Source: Thioalkalivibrio sp. ALJ12
GTDB lineage: Bacteria > Pseudomonadota > Gammaproteobacteria > Ectothiorhodospirales > Ectothiorhodospiraceae
Assembly: GCF_000378305.1 (NCBI RefSeq)
Contig: NZ_KB899540.1
Location: 67,924 to 131,923, forward strand
Direction of reading: 5' to 3'
DNA length: 64,000 nt
Part shown: piece after piece, positions 62,631-64,000 of the stretch
Numbering within the stretch: position 1 is the first letter of the stretch
Layout of the letters: each line of letters opens with the position of its first letter
The notes under the pieces: model-generated
Told to the model about the DNA's origin: nothing
What the model saw: the letters and a program-made list of their open reading frames with translations, nothing else
Database searches by the model: none
Made by a program: the position numbers and the translations under genes

Positions 62631-62643
62631 GGCAGCGTATTCG

Positions 62644-62955
62644 CTAGCGAAAGTCGCCGTCCTGGATTCGACCCTCGTCATCCAGCTCGGCGAAGAAGCG
62701 CGAGTTGTCCTGGCGGTACTCGTGGGTCGCGATCTCGCCCGGCAGCACCAGCGTCACGTCCGGGTAGACGCGCTCGAACTCCTCGGGGCTCGGCCGGGTT
62801 TCCAGGAAGTGCAGAAACGGGTTCATCTGCTTGACCGTCCCCGGACGCGGCTCCGGCCCGTCGGGCCGCGTCTCGGTCTTGTGGACCGCGCAGCCGCTAA
62901 CCCCCAGCGCCAGCATCACTGCCACTACGGACATCCATCGAAGTACTCGTGACAT
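62644..62955 (-). CDS. Putative lipoprotein
   Basis: A 103-residue protein with a lipobox (LGVSGC, lipid on C22) and a short, acidic mature part ([20 protein letters not shown]). I recognise no domain. It lies 13 bp before the arfB start on the same strand and may be co-transcribed with it. Confidence 0.75.
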   Translation of the reverse strand: MSRVLRWMSVVAVMLALGVSGCAVHKTETRPDGPEPRPGTVKQMNPFLHFLETRPSPEEFERVYPDVTLVLPGEIATHEYRQDNSRFFAELDDEGRIQDGDFR

Positions 62956-62985
62956 GCATCCCTCCGGCGTCAGTCGTATGCAACT

Positions 62986-63093
62986 TTATTGCGAGGCACC
63001 GCAGGCGCCGCAGCAGTCGCAAACTGGCATCAAGCCACGAACCACTGGTTTCGGATGGAGGTCCCCAGGTCGCTACGCTCCTCGCGATGACGG
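62986..63093. repeat. Intergenic inverted repeat (TTGCGAGG...CCTCGCGATGA type)
   Basis: Between prfC and the lipoprotein gene, ATTGCGAGG near the left is matched by CTACGCTCCTCGCGATGACG on the right. This is the familiar dispersed CGTCATTGCGAGGAGCG type. It is non-coding and probably a stem-forming repeat. Confidence 0.6.
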
Positions 63094-63120
63094 TGCCAAC
63101 GCAGGGCTCCGGGGTCGCCC

Positions 63121-64000
<880 letters not shown>

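Overview
The window is about 64 kb of GC-rich chromosomal DNA. It is densely coded, has strongly acidic predicted proteins, and carries no rRNA, tRNA, CRISPR array or prophage that I can see. Gene content suggests a halo(alkali)philic sulfur-oxidising gammaproteobacterium of the Ectothiorhodospiraceae, with Thioalkalivibrio-like as the best guess. The grounds are a split glycine decarboxylase, an LbpA-like lipoyl protein, a secreted DsrE-like protein, several rhodaneses, hemerythrins, many PAS/GGDEF sensors and a sodium:amino acid symporter. The species assignment is inference.

Layout. 1-3.5 kb: two PAS sensor genes, the second a diguanylate cyclase. 3.7-9.3 kb: a glycine cleavage operon (gcvT-gcvH-gcvPA-tpx-gcvPB) read leftward from a tandem glycine riboswitch, with a thiol peroxidase gene between the two P-protein genes. 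9.4-12.8 kb: ZIP metal transporter, alanine/glycine symporter, nadC. 12.84-13.82 kb: a non-coding block made of nested inverted repeats. 13.8-18.7 kb: leftward operon yciO-like, DUF945, trpS, scpA, scpB. 18.8-31.2 kb: YciI, a parvulin lipoprotein, a PCuAC copper chaperone, two complete RND fusion-protein/permease pairs, nth and two small unknowns. 31.2-36.6 kb: START-like protein, MFS transporter, aroC, HbpS/GlcG-like protein, two rhodaneses, rnk. 36.6-39.9 kb: a divergent locus around an FNR box overlapped by an NsrR-like site. Leftward it has a small NnrS-like membrane protein, an LbpA-like lipoyl protein, a thioredoxin/NnrS-like fusion and a rhodanese. Rightward it has a hemerythrin and a DUF2249-hemerythrin gene split by a 266-bp MITE-like element. 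40-48.4 kb: a periplasmic-sensor diguanylate cyclase, MFS, an endonuclease III relative, rluB, moaB, DUF488 and an asparagine-synthase-family amidotransferase. 48.5-55.2 kb: LysR, SohB, DsrE-like protein, a haem-binding ethylbenzene-dehydrogenase-type protein, and a divergent arsenic pair (SBF/ACR3-type transporter and ArsS). 55.2-57.7 kb: rimB-rimK-aspartoacylase-like operon. 57.8-64 kb: a TlpA fusion, a sulfatase-like membrane protein, cytochrome b561, a YigB-like phosphatase, arfB, a lipoprotein and the 3' part of prfC.

The most interesting region is 36.2-39.9 kb. There, genes for diiron/haem-type gas handling sit beside genes for sulfur carriers (lipoyl protein, thioredoxin, rhodanese) under what looks like joint O2/NO control. 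A mobile element has recently split one of the genes and left a clean TTAA target duplication.
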